A stretch of 64,000 nucleotides of DNA from Oxalobacteraceae bacterium (lineage in GTDB: Bacteria > Pseudomonadota > Gammaproteobacteria > Burkholderiales > Burkholderiaceae_D): NCBI GenBank assembly GCA_027490255.1, contig JAIXYM010000137.1, positions 1 to 64,000 on the forward strand. Reading direction: 5' to 3'. Positions 21,001-31,759 of the stretch are shown here, piece by piece. Position 1 is the stretch's first letter. Each line of letters opens with the position of its first letter. The notes beneath the pieces are model-generated. The model was given only the letters and a program-made list of their open reading frames with translations. It did not search any database and was not told where the DNA came from. The position numbers and the translations under genes were made by a program.

Positions 21001-22721
21001 CGCGTGATGTCCTTGTAGTCAAGGATAGGCTGTGCAACCTCGAGACGCATCGGCGGGTTGATGTTGTTGGTGTCGAGGAGATTCGGCTTTGGCCCAATGA
21101 AAGACACCAGCGACATCACCATCGCTTCGCGAATCGGATCAATCGGTGGATTGGTCACCTGCGCGAACAACTGCTTGAAGTAGTTATACAGCGGCTTGTT
21201 CTTGTTGGACATAACCGCCAGTGGCGAATCATTACCCATCGAGCCAGTGGCTTCTTCTGCCGTGACCGCCATCGGCGACATCAGGAATTTCAGATCTTCC
21301 TGGGTATAACCGAAGACTTGCTGGCGATCCAAAAGACTGGTTTTGGTTTCGCGTGCTTCGGCCTCAACTTTTAGGTCGTCTAGCTTGATACGAACAGAAT
21401 CAATCCACTGTTTATAAGGCTTCGCGTTGGCGAAGGTATCTTTAAGTTCTTTGTCATCGATGATGCGACCCGCATCCAGATCAATGAGGAACATTTTCCC
21501 TGGCTGCAGACGCCACTTCTTGATGATCTTGGATTCAGGAATAGGCAATACGCCACTCTCGGAGGCCATCACAACCAGATCGTCATCGGTAACGATATAA
21601 CGCGCTGGTCGAAGACCGTTACGATCCAGCGTCCCGCCGATGTGACGTCCATCAGTGAAGGCCATTGCTGCCGGACCATCCCAAGGTTCCATCATCGCTG
21701 CGTGATATTCATAGAATGCGCGACGATTTTCATCCATTAGCGTGTGGTTCTCCCATGCTTCGGGAATCATCATCATCATCGCTTGCGCAATCGGGTAGCC
21801 GGCCATCACCAGCAACTCCAACGCGTTGTCGAAGCAGGCGGTATCTGACTGACCTTCATAGATCAGCGGGAACAGCTTTTGCAAATCTTCATTGAACACT
21901 GCGGATTTCATCACGCCTTCGCGTGCACGCATCCAGTTGAAGTTACCTTTAACGGTATTGATCTCGCCATTGTGCGCCAGCAGACGATAAGGGTGCGCCA
22001 GCGGCCATTCAGGGAAAGTGTTCGTCGAGAACCGTTGGTGCACCAGCGCGAGTGCAGATACACAGCGCGCATCTTGGAGATCTTTGTAATAGACACCAAC
22101 CTGATCGGCCAGCAGCAGACCTTTGTACACCACAGTGCGTGCCGACATGGAGGGCACGAAAAATTCCTTGCCGTGCAAAAGATTGAGCGCCTGAATCGCA
22201 TGACCGGATGCTTTGCGAATCACATAAAGTTTTCGCTCTAATGCATCGGTGACCATGATGTCCTGACCGCGACCGATGAAAATCTGGCGGATCACCGGCT
22301 CTTTTTCTGCCACGGTGGGCGACATGGGCATGTCGCGGTTGACGGGCACTTCGCGCCAGCCGAGCACGACTTGGCCTTCAGCGTGGACAGCACGCTCAAT
22401 CTCTTGCTCGCAGGCAATTCGCGATGCATTTTCTTTGGGGAGAAAAACCATGCCCACGCCGTATTCACCGGGGGGCGGCAGGCTGACACCCTGCTTTGCC
22501 ATTTCTTCTCGGTAATACTGGTCAGGTATCTGGATCAGAATGCCCGCGCCGTCGCCCATCAGCGGGTCGGCTCCTACAGCGCCGCGGTGATCCAGGTTTT
22601 TCAGGATTAACAAGCCCTGTTCGACGATCGAATGGCTTTTTTGGCCTTTGATATGAGCAATGAAGCCAACGCCGCAGGCGTCGTGTTCGTTTGACGGATC
22701 GTATAAACCTTGGGCTTGCAT
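18036..22721 (-). CDS. gltB: Glutamate synthase large subunit GltB
   Basis: Catalytic subunit of GOGAT. Order: class II amidotransferase domain with probable nucleophile C16 after a short propeptide ([14 protein letters not shown]), central domain, FMN-binding synthase domain ([23 protein letters not shown]), the 3Fe-4S cluster cysteines in [14 protein letters not shown], and the C-terminal beta-helix (GXXG repeats such as GNTVLYGA). The start is ATG 22721 ([11 protein letters not shown]), giving 1561 residues, family length. Its promoter region abuts RAYT-associated repeats. Confidence 0.97.
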   Translation of the reverse strand: MQAQGLYDPSNEHDACGVGFIAHIKGQKSHSIVEQGLLILKNLDHRGAVGADPLMGDGAGILIQIPDQYYREEMAKQGVSLPPPGEYGVGMVFLPKENASRIACEQEIERAVHAEGQVVLGWREVPVNRDMPMSPTVAEKEPVIRQIFIGRGQDIMVTDALERKLYVIRKASGHAIQALNLLHGKEFFVPSMSARTVVYKGLLLADQVGVYYKDLQDARCVSALALVHQRFSTNTFPEWPLAHPYRLLAHNGEINTVKGNFNWMRAREGVMKSAVFNEDLQKLFPLIYEGQSDTACFDNALELLVMAGYPIAQAMMMMIPEAWENHTLMDENRRAFYEYHAAMMEPWDGPAAMAFTDGRHIGGTLDRNGLRPARYIVTDDDLVVMASESGVLPIPESKIIKKWRLQPGKMFLIDLDAGRIIDDKELKDTFANAKPYKQWIDSVRIKLDDLKVEAEARETKTSLLDRQQVFGYTQEDLKFLMSPMAVTAEEATGSMGNDSPLAVMSNKNKPLYNYFKQLFAQVTNPPIDPIREAMVMSLVSFIGPKPNLLDTNNINPPMRLEVAQPILDYKDITRLRNITDHTGGKFRSYELDICYPSAWGKEGVEARLASLCAQAVDAVRSGHNILIISDRKVDVGNVAIPALLATSAIHQHLVSKGLRTSTGLVVETGSARETHHFALLAGYGAEAIHPYLAMDTLVEMAKGLPGELSPEKAVYNFQKAVGKGLLKVFSKMGISTYMSYCGAQIFEAIGLNKSLVEKYFKGTASNVEGIGVFEVAEEALRLHELAFGNDPVLANALDAGGEYAFRVRGEEHMWTPDAIAKLQHSTRANNFNTYKEYAQIINDQSKRHMTLRGLFEFRIDPTNAIPLDEVEPASEIVKRFATGAMSLGSISTEAHATLAIAMNRIGGKSNTGEGGEDENRYRNELRGIPIKLGDTLASIIGEERVEVDLPLLAGDSLRSKIKQVASGRFGVTTEYLTSAEQIQIKMAQGAKPGEGGQLPGHKVSEYIAKLRFSVPGVGLISPPPHHDIYSIEDLAQLIHDLKNVNPSAAISVKLVSEVGVGTVAAGVAKAKADHVVIAGHDGGTGASPLSSIKHAGTPWELGLAETQQTLVLNGLRSRIRVQTDGQVKTGRDVVIGALLGADEFGFATAPLVVEGCIMMRKCHLNTCPVGVATQDPVLRAKFQGKPEHVVNYFFFVAEEARQIMAQLGIRNFNELIGRADLLDKSRAISHWKAKGLDFSKIFYIPEMPDSEPRYQVLTQDHGLDKALDHKLIAQAKSAIERGENVSFISPVKNLNRTVGAMLSGEVAKKYGHEGLPEDTIHIQLQGTAGQSCGAFLAHGVTLDLVGEGNDYVGKGLSGGRIIVRPNTEFRGRAVDNIIIGNTVLYGAISGEAFFNGVAGERFAVRNSGAVTVVEGTGDHGCEYMTGGTVVVLGETGRNFAAGMSGGIAYVYDEDGSFAQKCNPAMVTLEPVLSASEQESTIAQSAWHSLARNGERQTDEVMLKALIERHFKHTGSTRARTLLDEWSTARGKFVKVFPTEYKRALGEMFAAKSGKAIEKATA

Positions 22722-22785
22722 CGCAGTACTCCACAGCCAATGAAAAGGGCTGATAAGGATAGTGCAATGCAATAAACACGGCAAT

Positions 22786-22860
22786 CAATTTAATTAGGGT
22801 CGGATACCATTTTAATAGCGCATCAAAATCATGCAGAATTAAATAGGGTCAGAGTATTGC
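22786..22860. repeat. Two AT-rich direct repeats at the 3' side of the RAYT gene
   Basis: Two copies of TTAAWTAGGGTCRGA (22790-22804 and 22839-22853; 13 of 15 bases agree) 49 bases apart, between the gltB start and the RAYT stop. From memory, GGGTCAGAGT-type sequences with AATTAAAT flanks often border Y1/RAYT genes in proteobacteria. They may be recognition sites or remnants of a former element. The first copy overlaps the probable gltB promoter region. Confidence 0.5.
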
Positions 22861-22891
22861 TAGCGCGACATTTGCCCGATATTGGAGCAAA

Positions 22892-23674
22892 TCAACCCGC
22901 TTTTTCCGGCGTTTTTGCTCGTGATCGAAGCGAAGATCGGGCGGAGCGCGCTTTTGCCGCCTGCTTGACGGCCGCACCCTGCTCAGCAGCCGCCTTTCGC
23001 GGACGACCACGGCTCACCGGCGCGAGGCGACGCGCCGTGAGCTTGGCGAGCCGCCGGCAAAACTCTTCTGATCCCAAGGCCCAAGCTTTGCGGGTAGCCA
23101 ACCAGATCTTCTCGCTCACCGCACTATCGACAGGCGATTTGCTGATTTGCTGATATGCGGCCTCGCGCTCGAACGGCGTATTGCCCAAAGCCCAATACGC
23201 TGGATGATCTGAGAGCCAGGATTCTTTTTGATGCCCGGCGTGATGGGCATGGCTGGACCAGGGATACGCAGCCACATCCGCCACAAGACCGGCACTCACC
23301 GGTTGATACTCGATCATGCACGCGCAGGGCACAAAGTAGCCAACAGAATCGAGCACGGTCGCGCGGAAACGCCCCTCCCACAAACCACCGGTACGGGCAT
23401 AGCGCGCATTGAAATAGGGAACATAGAGACGGCCGAGCGACTGCATCATCTTGCTCAGGCCCGCGTCATCTGCCGGAGTGGCAAGCAGCTGCAATCGGCT
23501 CGGTAGCACGACGTAGGCATGGATGGCCACGCGCGACTGTCGGGCTGCCTCGCGCAACCAAGTCAGAAAAGCCTGATAGTCGGCATCATCACGCACGATC
23601 GGCTGGTCGTTATGACCTTGTGCGATGACATGGTGCAGTTGGTTGGGTATGACGAGTCGCGGCAAGCGGGCCAT
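22892..23674 (-). CDS. RAYT-type Y1 transposase-like protein with altered HUH motif
   Basis: 260-residue protein of the REP-associated tyrosine transposase group (IS200/Y1 fold). Family landmarks are clear: LHHVIAQGHN at 13-22, IHAYVVLP at 51-58, YFNARYARTGGLWEGRFRA at 87-105, IEYQPVSAGLV at 121-131, and PWSSHAH. The HUH pair expected after YVxMPN is R60-L61-Q62, so both metal-binding histidines are lost; the likely catalytic tyrosine Y113 remains. The C-terminal 45 residues are basic with an AT-hook-like RGRPRK (222-227). Intact frame, no terminal repeats of an IS. Possibly domesticated or inactive. Confidence 0.85.
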   Translation of the reverse strand: MARLPRLVIPNQLHHVIAQGHNDQPIVRDDADYQAFLTWLREAARQSRVAIHAYVVLPSRLQLLATPADDAGLSKMMQSLGRLYVPYFNARYARTGGLWEGRFRATVLDSVGYFVPCACMIEYQPVSAGLVADVAAYPWSSHAHHAGHQKESWLSDHPAYWALGNTPFEREAAYQQISKSPVDSAVSEKIWLATRKAWALGSEEFCRRLAKLTARRLAPVSRGRPRKAAAEQGAAVKQAAKARSARSSLRSRAKTPEKAG

Positions 23675-23754
23675 GGGGGCCTCAGACTTGAGATTGTGCC
23701 GATCCGGTCACCGCGCCGCCATAGGCATGCGCAGCGATCGTGCCGGATCGTGTA

Positions 23755-24234
23755 TCAAAAGGGAATATCGTCATCCATGTCGGACAGATTGGGCGACTGC
23801 TTCGCCGGCGCACGCGATGCCGGGGCTGAGTTGCGCGATGCAGGCGCACCGCCACCGAAACTGCCTTCATCCATCGCAGCACTGCCACCGCCCATACCCT
23901 GACGACTTCCGAGCATTTGCATGGAGTCGGCGATGATTTCCGTCGTATATTTTTCGACACCATCTTTATCGGTCCACTTGCGTGTGCGCAGCTTGCCCTC
24001 AACATAAACTTGCGAACCTTTTTTCAGGTACTGGCCTGCAATCTCGGCCAGCTTGCCAAAGAAGGCGATCCGATGCCATTCAGTCGCTTCTTTTTGCTCG
24101 CCAGTGGTCTTGTCTTTCCATTTATCCGTCGTGGCTACTGCAATATTGGTCATCGCATCACCGCTGGGCATATAACGAGTTTCGGGATCACGCCCCAGAT
24201 TACCAACGATAGTGACTTTATTGACCGATGCCAT
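23755..24234 (-). CDS. ssb: Single-stranded DNA-binding protein Ssb
   Basis: OB-fold protein that coats single-stranded DNA in replication and repair. N-terminal [18 protein letters not shown], the OB core to about residue 110, a glycine/serine/alanine-rich linker ([18 protein letters not shown]), and the acidic C-terminal tip DDDIPF that recruits partner proteins. 159 residues. A good ribosome site (CAGGAG) precedes ATG 24234. It is divergent from uvrA, an arrangement also known from gammaproteobacteria. Confidence 0.97.
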   Translation of the reverse strand: MASVNKVTIVGNLGRDPETRYMPSGDAMTNIAVATTDKWKDKTTGEQKEATEWHRIAFFGKLAEIAGQYLKKGSQVYVEGKLRTRKWTDKDGVEKYTTEIIADSMQMLGSRQGMGGGSAAMDEGSFGGGAPASRNSAPASRAPAKQSPNLSDMDDDIPF

Positions 24235-24333
24235 AGACTTCTCCTGTCAGGAAAACGCGTAACAGAGTGGGAAACTCAGGTGGGAACAGCCTATCGTCGC
24301 GTACCGCGAGGCAGGCTTTTCATGGAAGTCGCA

Positions 24334-24339
24334 ATTATA
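24334..24339 (-). promoter_or_regulatory. Candidate -10 element for ssb
   Basis: A perfect TATAAT on the minus strand, about 100 bases before the ssb start, with a weak TTCATG at 17-base spacing as -35. No convincing LexA box (CTG-N10-CAG) is found in the ssb-uvrA interval. Confidence 0.35.
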
Positions 24340-24404
24340 AGCCAGCCAACAATCCGCATGAAGATAGAACAAGGGCGAGGCTGGCGCTGCGAAAACTGCA
24401 GCCA

Positions 24405-24432
24405 TCAACAGGTCACGAAAACCCGCTATAGT
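24405..24432 (+). promoter_or_regulatory. Candidate promoter for uvrA
   Basis: TCAACA (24405-24410), 16-base spacer, TATAGT (24427-24432) on the plus strand; 4/6 and 5/6 matches to the sigma-70 consensus. It lies 80 bases before the uvrA start. Confidence 0.4.
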
Positions 24433-24511
24433 GGCAGGTTGATCCGCGCTCAATGAGTCGCGGTTTTTACAAAAAAGCACCAATCCGTTGTACTCAAGGC
24501 CAAATCAGCGC

Positions 24512-27382
24512 ATGGAAGAAATCCGCATTCGTGGTGCACGCACCCACAACCTGAAAAACATCAGTCTCGATCTGCCACGCAACAAACTGATCGTGATTAC
24601 CGGACTCTCGGGCTCAGGAAAATCATCGCTGGCATTCGACACCCTGTACGCCGAAGGCCAACGGCGCTATGTCGAATCACTCTCGGCCTACGCACGTCAG
24701 TTTCTGCAACTGATGGAAAAGCCCGATGTGGACATGATCGAAGGCTTATCCCCGGCGATATCGATAGAACAAAAGGCCACGTCGCATAACCCGCGCTCTA
24801 CCGTCGGCACCGTTACAGAAATTCATGATTACTTGCGCCTGCTGTATGCACGCGTGGGCACGCCACACTGCCCGGACCATCCAGAAAATCCACTGGCAGC
24901 GCAATCGGTATCGCAGATGGTGGACACCGTGCTGGCCATGCCGGAAGACACCAAACTGATGATTCTGGCGCCCGTCATCGCCAACCGCAAAGGTGAGCAC
25001 AGCGACCTCTTTGAGCAGATGCAAGCGCAAGGCTTTGTACGCTTCCGCATACAAAGTGGGACGGGCAAGGCAAAGATCTATGAAGCCGACGATTTACCCA
25101 AGCTGAAAAAAACAGAAAAGCACACCATTGATGTGGTCATTGATCGCGTCAAAGTCAAAATCGATATCAAGCAGCGACTGGCCGAAAGCTTTGAAACATC
25201 GCTGCGACTGGCAGAAGGCCGTGCGATTGCACTGGATATGGACAGTGGTCGCGAACAAGTTTTTTCGAATAAGTTTGCCTGCCCAATTTGTGGCTACTCG
25301 CTGCAGGAATTAGAGCCGCGCCTGTTCTCATTCAACAACCCCATGGGCGCCTGCCCGGAATGTGACGGTCTCGGGCATATCGAATTTTTTGATCCAAAAC
25401 GTATCGTCGCTTTCCCCAATCTGTCGCTGGCCTCGGGTGCCGTAAAAGGCTGGGACAGGCGCAATCAGTTTTACTTCCAGATGCTGTCGTCGCTGGCCAA
25501 GCATTACAAATTTGATGTCGATGTACCTTTCGAGAATTTGCCTGAAAAAGCGCAGCAGGTCGTTTTGTATGGCTCAGGCAAAGAAAAAATACCTTTTGCC
25601 TATGTCAACGAACGTGGCCGCACGGTCATTAAGGAACATACTTTCGAAGGTGTAGTGAATAACCTTGAGCGTCGTTATCACGAAACCGATTCGCTAGCCG
25701 TCAAAGAAGAGCTGTCCAAGTTCATCAATGAGCAGCAATGCCCAGAATGCGAAGGCACACGCCTGCGTGTAGAGGCGCGTTTTGTAAAGGTCGGTACCGG
25801 CGCTCAGCAGCGCGCGATTTATCAGGTCGCTGCAATGCCGCTACGCGGCACACTGGAATTTTTCGAAACCTTGAAGCTCAAGGGTGCAAAAAAAGAAATT
25901 GCCGAACGCATCATTCGTGAAATCATCTCCCGACTGAAATTCCTGAATAACGTAGGCCTGGAGTATCTGTCACTGGACCGCAGCGCGGATACGCTGTCAG
26001 GTGGGGAAGCCCAGCGTATCCGGCTCGCCTCACAAATCGGCTCAGGCTTGACGGGCGTGATGTATGTGCTCGATGAACCGTCGATCGGTTTGCATCAGCG
26101 CGATAACGACAGACTGATCGCGACACTCAAGCACTTGCGCGATATTGGTAACACGGTGCTGGTGGTTGAGCATGATGAAGATGCGATTCGTTGCGCCGAT
26201 CATGTAGTCGACATGGGCTTGGGTGCGGGGGTTCATGGCGGCGAAGTTATCGCTCACGGAACGCTCGCTGACATACTCAAGCATCGCGAGTCACTGACCG
26301 CCCAATATCTGAATGGCAGCCTTTCCATCGCGGTACCGGAGCAGCGCATCAAGCCCGACCAGAGCAAGCAACTGATCATCAGCGGCGCTCGCGGCAACAA
26401 CCTTAAAGCGGTGGACTTCGAACTCCCCGTCGGTTTGCTCACCTGCGTGACCGGTGTCTCCGGTTCAGGAAAATCATCGCTCGTCAACGATACGCTCTAC
26501 CGTGTTCTGGCGCGCCATCTTTACGGCTCTCAGGCCGAACCGTCCGAATACGACAAAGTGACAGGACTCGAACATTTCGACAAAGTGATTTCTGTCGATC
26601 AGGCGCCCATAGGACGTACGCCGCGCTCGAACCCAGCCACCTACACGGGCTTGTTCACGCCTATTCGCGAATTGTTTTCGACCGTACCTCAGGCGAAAGA
26701 GCGCGGCTACGCAGCCGGCCGGTTCTCATTCAACGTCAAAGGCGGTCGCTGCGAATCCTGTCAGGGTGATGGCGTGCTCAAAGTAGAAATGCATTTTCTG
26801 CCTGATGTGTACGTGCCCTGTGATGTCTGCCATGGCAAGCGCTACAACCGCGAAACACTGGAAGTACAGTACAAAGGCAAGAACATCACTGATGTACTCG
26901 AGATGACGGTCGAAGACGCTTACATATTTTTCAAACCGGTACCCCTGATTGCTCGCAAACTACAGACCCTGCTGGATGTCGGACTGGGCTACATACGTCT
27001 TGGACAAAGCGCGACCACACTATCAGGTGGCGAGGCCCAGCGTGTGAAGCTTTCACTGGAACTCTCCAAGCGTGATACCGGACGCACACTGTATATCCTT
27101 GATGAACCCACCACAGGACTGCACTTCCATGATATTGCCCTGCTGCTTAAAGTGATTCATCGCTTGCGCGATCAGGGCAACACGGTCGTCATCATTGAAC
27201 ATAACCTTGATGTGATCAAAACAGCGGACTGGCTGGTGGACCTCGGACCGGAGGGCGGCGCAGGCGGCGGCCAGATTATTGCCAGCGGTACACCGGAACA
27301 GGTCGCAAAAAATTCGGCCAGCTTCACCGGCAAATATTTGGCACCCTTGCTGCTGCCGAAAAAAGAGAAGAAACGCGCTTGA
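24512..27382 (+). CDS. uvrA: Excinuclease ABC subunit A (UvrA)
   Basis: DNA damage recognition ATPase of nucleotide excision repair. Two ABC modules: Walker [10 protein letters not shown] at 31-39 and GVSGSGKSS near 645; signature motifs [14 protein letters not shown] and [15 protein letters not shown]. Zinc fingers [16 protein letters not shown] and [17 protein letters not shown] are intact. The start is ATG 24512 ([16 protein letters not shown]); the upstream TTG at 24488 would add 8 unconserved residues. Length 956 residues. Ends convergently with the Kef-type gene, with no clear terminator between. Confidence 0.98.
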   Translation: MEEIRIRGARTHNLKNISLDLPRNKLIVITGLSGSGKSSLAFDTLYAEGQRRYVESLSAYARQFLQLMEKPDVDMIEGLSPAISIEQKATSHNPRSTVGTVTEIHDYLRLLYARVGTPHCPDHPENPLAAQSVSQMVDTVLAMPEDTKLMILAPVIANRKGEHSDLFEQMQAQGFVRFRIQSGTGKAKIYEADDLPKLKKTEKHTIDVVIDRVKVKIDIKQRLAESFETSLRLAEGRAIALDMDSGREQVFSNKFACPICGYSLQELEPRLFSFNNPMGACPECDGLGHIEFFDPKRIVAFPNLSLASGAVKGWDRRNQFYFQMLSSLAKHYKFDVDVPFENLPEKAQQVVLYGSGKEKIPFAYVNERGRTVIKEHTFEGVVNNLERRYHETDSLAVKEELSKFINEQQCPECEGTRLRVEARFVKVGTGAQQRAIYQVAAMPLRGTLEFFETLKLKGAKKEIAERIIREIISRLKFLNNVGLEYLSLDRSADTLSGGEAQRIRLASQIGSGLTGVMYVLDEPSIGLHQRDNDRLIATLKHLRDIGNTVLVVEHDEDAIRCADHVVDMGLGAGVHGGEVIAHGTLADILKHRESLTAQYLNGSLSIAVPEQRIKPDQSKQLIISGARGNNLKAVDFELPVGLLTCVTGVSGSGKSSLVNDTLYRVLARHLYGSQAEPSEYDKVTGLEHFDKVISVDQAPIGRTPRSNPATYTGLFTPIRELFSTVPQAKERGYAAGRFSFNVKGGRCESCQGDGVLKVEMHFLPDVYVPCDVCHGKRYNRETLEVQYKGKNITDVLEMTVEDAYIFFKPVPLIARKLQTLLDVGLGYIRLGQSATTLSGGEAQRVKLSLELSKRDTGRTLYILDEPTTGLHFHDIALLLKVIHRLRDQGNTVVIIEHNLDVIKTADWLVDLGPEGGAGGGQIIASGTPEQVAKNSASFTGKYLAPLLLPKKEKKRA

Positions 27383-27448
27383 TGGCAGGCTACAGAAAAA
27401 GCGCTTGACCGATACGCTAGGCTACGTGGTTTGTAGATAAAGCCGAAT

Positions 27449-29431
27449 TCAGAGCAACTGTTTTTCGGCGCGTTCAATTGCCTCGGCCGCGCCTCTCAGA
27501 ACGACCACATCACCGGCTTCGAGTTGCATATCGGCGGAAAAAGGCAAGCGCACCTTACCTCGCCGAACCGCAGTGATTTCCGCGCCCAGTTCCGAGAGAT
27601 TCAGCGAACCCAGTGTCTTGCCAATCGCAGCAGCTTTTCCCTCCAAGGGGACAGAGTGCAGCCTGACCTGCAAATGCTCCTCATCATCAGCGAGGTCATC
27701 CAGGCCGTGAAAGTAACCCCGGAGTGATGCATAGCGTTCGCTTCGGGCGGCCTGAACCCGCTGCACAACGCGACGCAGAGGCACGCCCATGAGCAACAGC
27801 GCATGGGAAGCTAGCATCAGACTACCCTCGATGGCTTCAGGCACCACCTCATCTGCGCCGCCCGCGCGTAGCTTGTCGAGATCATCTTCGCCCACACTGC
27901 GCACGATAGCGGGCAGGGCTGGTGCAAGTTCATTGGCAAAGTGCAGTGTCTTAAGCGCCATTTGGGTGTCAGCATAAGTAATCACCAAGGCTGCCGCACG
28001 ATGAATACCCGCTGCCATCAGACTCTCACGGCGACTTGCATCGCCATAAGAGACTTGCCAGCCCGCGTTTTGCGCTTCCAGTACACGCTGTGGATCAAGA
28101 TCAAGCGCATGATAGGCAATTTTTTCTTCTTCCAGCAAGCGGGCCAAACTCTGACCACTGCGACCAAAACCCGCAATCAGAATATGCTTCTCTTCGCTGA
28201 TGGTACGAGAGGCGATACGCGTGAGCGCGAGTGATTGCTGCATCCACTCATTGGTCGAAAGCTTCATCACTATGCGATCAGCGTTGGCGAAAACAAATGG
28301 TGTGGCGAGCATCGACAAAACCACGGCTGCCAGTATCAACTGCACCAGATTCGGATCGACCAGCCCGAGAGCACCTGCCTGATTAAGCAGCACAAAACCG
28401 AATTCACCGCCCTGTGCCAGACCCAGGCCGGTGCGCAGCGCAACACCGGGGGAGGCACCAAACACTCTGGCAAGCAGCGCGATCAGGCTAAACTTGATAA
28501 GTAGGGGCACTATCAGCAGCACCAGCACCAGCAACCAGTTCTCAATCACCAACCGCATGTCGAGCAACATGCCAACGGTGATAAAAAATAATCCGAGTAA
28601 CACGTCGCGGAATGGCTTGATATCTTCTTCTACCTGAAGTCGATACTCGGTTTCGGAGATCAGCATGCCAGCGATGAATGCACCCAAGGCGAGCGACAGG
28701 CCAGCAATCTCGGTGATCCAGGCAGCACCCAGCGTGATCAACAGCAGGTTGAGCATGAAAAGCTCTTGCGAGCGTCGCTGAACAACAATGCGGAACCAAC
28801 GGCGCAGCAATACCTGTCCGAACGTGAGCAGTAAGGTGAGCACGAAGACGGCCTTGAGTCCTGCCCAGGCAAGATCCTCAAGAATGTTCGCACCGGGATT
28901 CGCGAGCGCAGGAACCAGAATCAGCAAAGGCACGACCGCCAGATCCTGAAACAGCAGGATGCTGGTGATCCGGCGTCCGTGTTCGCTTTCAAGTTCGAGT
29001 TTTTCCGTCAGGAGCTTGAGCACGATGGCCGTGGAAGACATGGACAGTGCGCCGCCGAGAGCAAACGAGGCGCTCCAACCAATATCGAAGATCTTCGGCA
29101 AAAATTTTGCGAGCAAACCGCCGCACAGCATCGTGACAATAATGGTGACCACCACTTGCGCCATACCCAACCCGAACACATTGCGTCGCATGGACTTGAG
29201 CTTGGGCAGGGAGAATTCGAGGCCGATGGAAAACATCAGAAAGACCACACCGAACTCAGCCAGCATGTGCGTAGCAGGACTATTCGATGCAAGACCCAGC
29301 GCATGCGGGCCAATCAGAATGCCTACCGATAAATAGCCCAACATCGGCGGCAAATGCATCATGCGAAATGCGACTACCCCCAGCACCGCGGCAACGAGCA
29401 GAATCAGGGTAAGTTCAAGGGCTGAATACAT
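27449..29431 (-). CDS. Kef-type monovalent cation:proton antiporter
   Basis: CPA2-family antiporter with about 12-13 membrane spans in residues 1-390 ([31 protein letters not shown]), an NAD-binding TrkA-N domain ([20 protein letters not shown], about 400-520) and a TrkA-C domain at the C-terminus ([17 protein letters not shown]). This layout fits KefB/KefC/YbaL proteins, which exchange potassium (or sodium) for protons and may be gated by nucleotides or thiol adducts. No KefF/G partner is adjacent. I take ATG 29431 (MYSALELTL), 660 residues. Divergent from kdsD. Confidence 0.9.
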   Translation of the reverse strand: MYSALELTLILLVAAVLGVVAFRMMHLPPMLGYLSVGILIGPHALGLASNSPATHMLAEFGVVFLMFSIGLEFSLPKLKSMRRNVFGLGMAQVVVTIIVTMLCGGLLAKFLPKIFDIGWSASFALGGALSMSSTAIVLKLLTEKLELESEHGRRITSILLFQDLAVVPLLILVPALANPGANILEDLAWAGLKAVFVLTLLLTFGQVLLRRWFRIVVQRRSQELFMLNLLLITLGAAWITEIAGLSLALGAFIAGMLISETEYRLQVEEDIKPFRDVLLGLFFITVGMLLDMRLVIENWLLVLVLLIVPLLIKFSLIALLARVFGASPGVALRTGLGLAQGGEFGFVLLNQAGALGLVDPNLVQLILAAVVLSMLATPFVFANADRIVMKLSTNEWMQQSLALTRIASRTISEEKHILIAGFGRSGQSLARLLEEEKIAYHALDLDPQRVLEAQNAGWQVSYGDASRRESLMAAGIHRAAALVITYADTQMALKTLHFANELAPALPAIVRSVGEDDLDKLRAGGADEVVPEAIEGSLMLASHALLLMGVPLRRVVQRVQAARSERYASLRGYFHGLDDLADDEEHLQVRLHSVPLEGKAAAIGKTLGSLNLSELGAEITAVRRGKVRLPFSADMQLEAGDVVVLRGAAEAIERAEKQLL

Positions 29432-29546
29432 AGGGTGTGGGGCAAGCCGCAAATTACCATCAGCGTTAGAAAACGGAATCTGCAGCAAGTCGCCACCCAG
29501 CAAGGTTTTCTTGCGTCTGGCAGGTTTTTTGCTTTAGATCTTGGGC

Positions 29547-29552
29547 TATACT
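29547..29552 (+). promoter_or_regulatory. Candidate -10 element just before kdsD
   Basis: TATACT whose last base is 6 bases before the kdsD ATG (29559). A start site at the usual distance would fall at or within 1-2 bases of the A of ATG, so the mRNA could be leaderless. No clear -35 is seen; a T-run (29525-29530) lies at 16-base spacing. Confidence 0.4.
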
Positions 29553-29558
29553 TTGTCC

Positions 29559-30587
29559 ATGAGTTTACCGCATGAACAAAATTCTTCGCATCAATTTGAC
29601 AACGTTGCTGCATTACGGGCGTTGAAACTTGCGCAAGAAACCCTACAAATCGAGGCCGATGCTGTCCTCGCGGTGATGCATCGGCTAACCAAATCTGCCG
29701 ATGACCCCTTTGCGAGGGCTACAGCCCTGCTGCTGAGCTGCACGGGCAGGGTCGCGGTCTCCGGCATGGGAAAGTCTGGGCATATCGCGCGCAAGATCGC
29801 CGCCACCCTCGCCTCGACCGGCACCCCGGCGCTCTTTGTCCACCCCGCCGAAGCAGCCCACGGCGACTTAGGCATGGTCACAGAAGCTGATGCCATGATC
29901 GCCATCTCCTATTCCGGGCAATCTGATGAGCTCATGGCCATCTTGCCTGTAGTAAAGCGCATGGGCGCCAAACTAATTTCAATGACAGGTAATCCGCAGT
30001 CGCCGCTGGCCAAACTTGCCGATGTCCATCTCAACGTCGCCGTCGCCCGCGAGGCCTGCCCGCTGAATCTCGCGCCAACCGCAAGTACCACCGCCACGCT
30101 GGCGCTGGGCGATGCACTAGCGGTCGCTCTGCTAGACGCTCGCGGTTTCCGGGAAGAGGATTTTGCCCGGTCCCACCCCGGCGGGGCGCTCGGCAGACGC
30201 CTGCTTACCCATGTCCGAGATATCATGCGCACCGGCGACGACATTCCAGCCGTGCGCCCGGAAATGAGCCTGCCAGAAGCGCTGCTTGAAGTCACCCGCA
30301 AGGGCATGGCGATGACGGCCGTGGTGGACGATGCGTTTCACGTAGTAGGTATTTTTACGGATGGTGACTTGCGTCGCCTGATTGAGCAAGGCAAAGATTT
30401 TTCGCGCACAACGATAGGCGAACTGATGCACAAGCATCCACGTCGGGTGCACCCAGAACAACTGGCAGTAGAAGCTGTCGACCTGATGGAATCCCACAGA
30501 ATCAATCAAGTGCTGGTCGCGGATACCGATGGACGGCTAGTGGGCGCATTGCATATCCATGACCTGACGCGCGCCAAGGTGATCTGA
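29559..30587 (+). CDS. kdsD: D-arabinose 5-phosphate isomerase KdsD
   Basis: Converts ribulose 5-phosphate to arabinose 5-phosphate, the first step to Kdo for LPS. SIS domain (GKSGHIARKIAATLASTGTPA, VHPAEAAHGDLG, ISYSGQSDE) at about 40-190 and two CBS domains (MRTGDDIP.. and MHKHPRRVH..) to the end. Length 342 residues from ATG 29559, the only start that fits. No Shine-Dalgarno sequence precedes it. First gene of kdsDC-lptCAB-rpoN-hpf; its stop overlaps the kdsC start by one base. Confidence 0.96.
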   Translation: MSLPHEQNSSHQFDNVAALRALKLAQETLQIEADAVLAVMHRLTKSADDPFARATALLLSCTGRVAVSGMGKSGHIARKIAATLASTGTPALFVHPAEAAHGDLGMVTEADAMIAISYSGQSDELMAILPVVKRMGAKLISMTGNPQSPLAKLADVHLNVAVAREACPLNLAPTASTTATLALGDALAVALLDARGFREEDFARSHPGGALGRRLLTHVRDIMRTGDDIPAVRPEMSLPEALLEVTRKGMAMTAVVDDAFHVVGIFTDGDLRRLIEQGKDFSRTTIGELMHKHPRRVHPEQLAVEAVDLMESHRINQVLVADTDGRLVGALHIHDLTRAKVI

Positions 30588-31126
30588 TGCAGGCAATCCA
30601 AAAATTCACAGCAGCAGAACGCGCCAAACAAGTCAGACTAATGGTTTTTGATGTAGATGGTGTGCTGACTGACGGGCGTCTTCGTTATGGGAGTGATGGC
30701 GAGATCCTGAAGACATTCAATGTGCTGGATGGTCATGGCATCAAGCTGCTGCAGCAATCAGGTGTCAAAACCGCCATCATCAGCGCCCGGCAATCATCGA
30801 TCGTGGCAAAGCGCGCCGCGGATCTGGGTATCAGCATCGTATTGCAAGGCATCCATGACAAGCGCTCGGCGTTCGAAACGTTACTCGCCGAGACCGGATT
30901 GACTGCACAGGATTGCGGCTTCATGGGTGACGATGTCATCGATCTGCCGGTCATGACCCGCGTGGCGTTTGCCGCCAGCGTACCGAATGGTCATGAGGAA
31001 GTGCGCTCCCGTGCACACTATGTGGCGCAAGCGAGCGGCGGCCTTGGCGCGGTACGCGAAGTATGCGATTTCATTTTGCGCGCACAAGATAACTACCAGG
31101 CGGCACTGGCGCCGTATCTCGCATGA
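30587..31126 (+). CDS. kdsC: Kdo 8-phosphate phosphatase KdsC
   Basis: HAD-family phosphatase that releases Kdo from Kdo-8-phosphate. Motif I DVDGVLTDG with D22 and D24, motif II in VKTAIISARQSS, and the metal motif GDDVIDLPVM. C0-type HAD without cap, 179 residues; such enzymes are tetramers. It overlaps kdsD by one base and lptC by four. The third Kdo pathway enzyme, KdsA, is not in the window. Confidence 0.96.
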   Translation: MQAIQKFTAAERAKQVRLMVFDVDGVLTDGRLRYGSDGEILKTFNVLDGHGIKLLQQSGVKTAIISARQSSIVAKRAADLGISIVLQGIHDKRSAFETLLAETGLTAQDCGFMGDDVIDLPVMTRVAFAASVPNGHEEVRSRAHYVAQASGGLGAVREVCDFILRAQDNYQAALAPYLA

Positions 31127-31716
31127 CGAGCCGCGTCCATCGGCGTGTACCAGCCCTGGTGCTTCTGGGTGCCGTTACATTACTTGCAGCCGGCAGCTTC
31201 TGGCTGGTCCAACTCAGCCAACAATCCGCAGTGAAAACGACACCGCAAAGCGATCGAACAGAGCCCGATTATTTCGTGGAGAACTTTACCTATTCGAAAG
31301 TAGATGCCAATGGCCGGGTGGAGTACGTCATTGAAGGCGCAAAAATGACGCATTACCCCGCCGACAAGCGCAGCGTTATTAACAAGCCGGTGGTCCGTAA
31401 CTTTTCTCCTTCCCGCCCGCCAACCACGGTGCGCGCAGAAACCGCCAATATCAACGGCGACCATACCGAGCTGAAATTAATCGATAACGTCATTCTCGAA
31501 CGCGCACAAACTCGAGGCGATGAGCCGCTGACAATCACATCCGATTACATGCTGGTACTGCCGAAAAAAGATATCGTGAAAACGGATCGCCACGTTGATA
31601 TACGCGTTGGCAGCATGCGTATGTCAGGTACCGGTATGCTCGCCAATAATGCAACACGTCAGCTGACTCTGGAGAGCAGGGTCAATGGGATTTTTCAACC
31701 ACCCAAAAAACCATAG
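31123..31716 (+). CDS. lptC: LPS export system protein LptC
   Basis: Bitopic inner-membrane protein that links LptB2FG to the periplasmic LptA bridge. One N-terminal transmembrane helix (about residues 9-27), then a beta-jellyroll (LptC/YrbK domain) with DYFVENFTYSKVDANGRVEY and MTHYPADKRS. 197 residues. Overlaps kdsC by 4 bases. Sequence conservation in this family is low, so the call rests on fold pattern, length and position before lptA. Confidence 0.93.
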   Translation: MTSRVHRRVPALVLLGAVTLLAAGSFWLVQLSQQSAVKTTPQSDRTEPDYFVENFTYSKVDANGRVEYVIEGAKMTHYPADKRSVINKPVVRNFSPSRPPTTVRAETANINGDHTELKLIDNVILERAQTRGDEPLTITSDYMLVLPKKDIVKTDRHVDIRVGSMRMSGTGMLANNATRQLTLESRVNGIFQPPKKP

Positions 31717-31759
31717 GCATGTAGCACGTAACACGCAACCGAATTCAAGGACGAACGCG

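Noticed and set aside
22722-22760. Sigma-54 promoter for gltB (TGG..TGC)
   Set aside because: The GG-to-GC spacing is 12 rather than 10 bases, so it does not fit the -24/-12 pattern.
24235-24511. LexA/SOS box shared by ssb and uvrA
   Set aside because: The nearest pattern (CTG..CAG around 24390-24402) has a 9-base spacer and does not resemble the LexA consensus.
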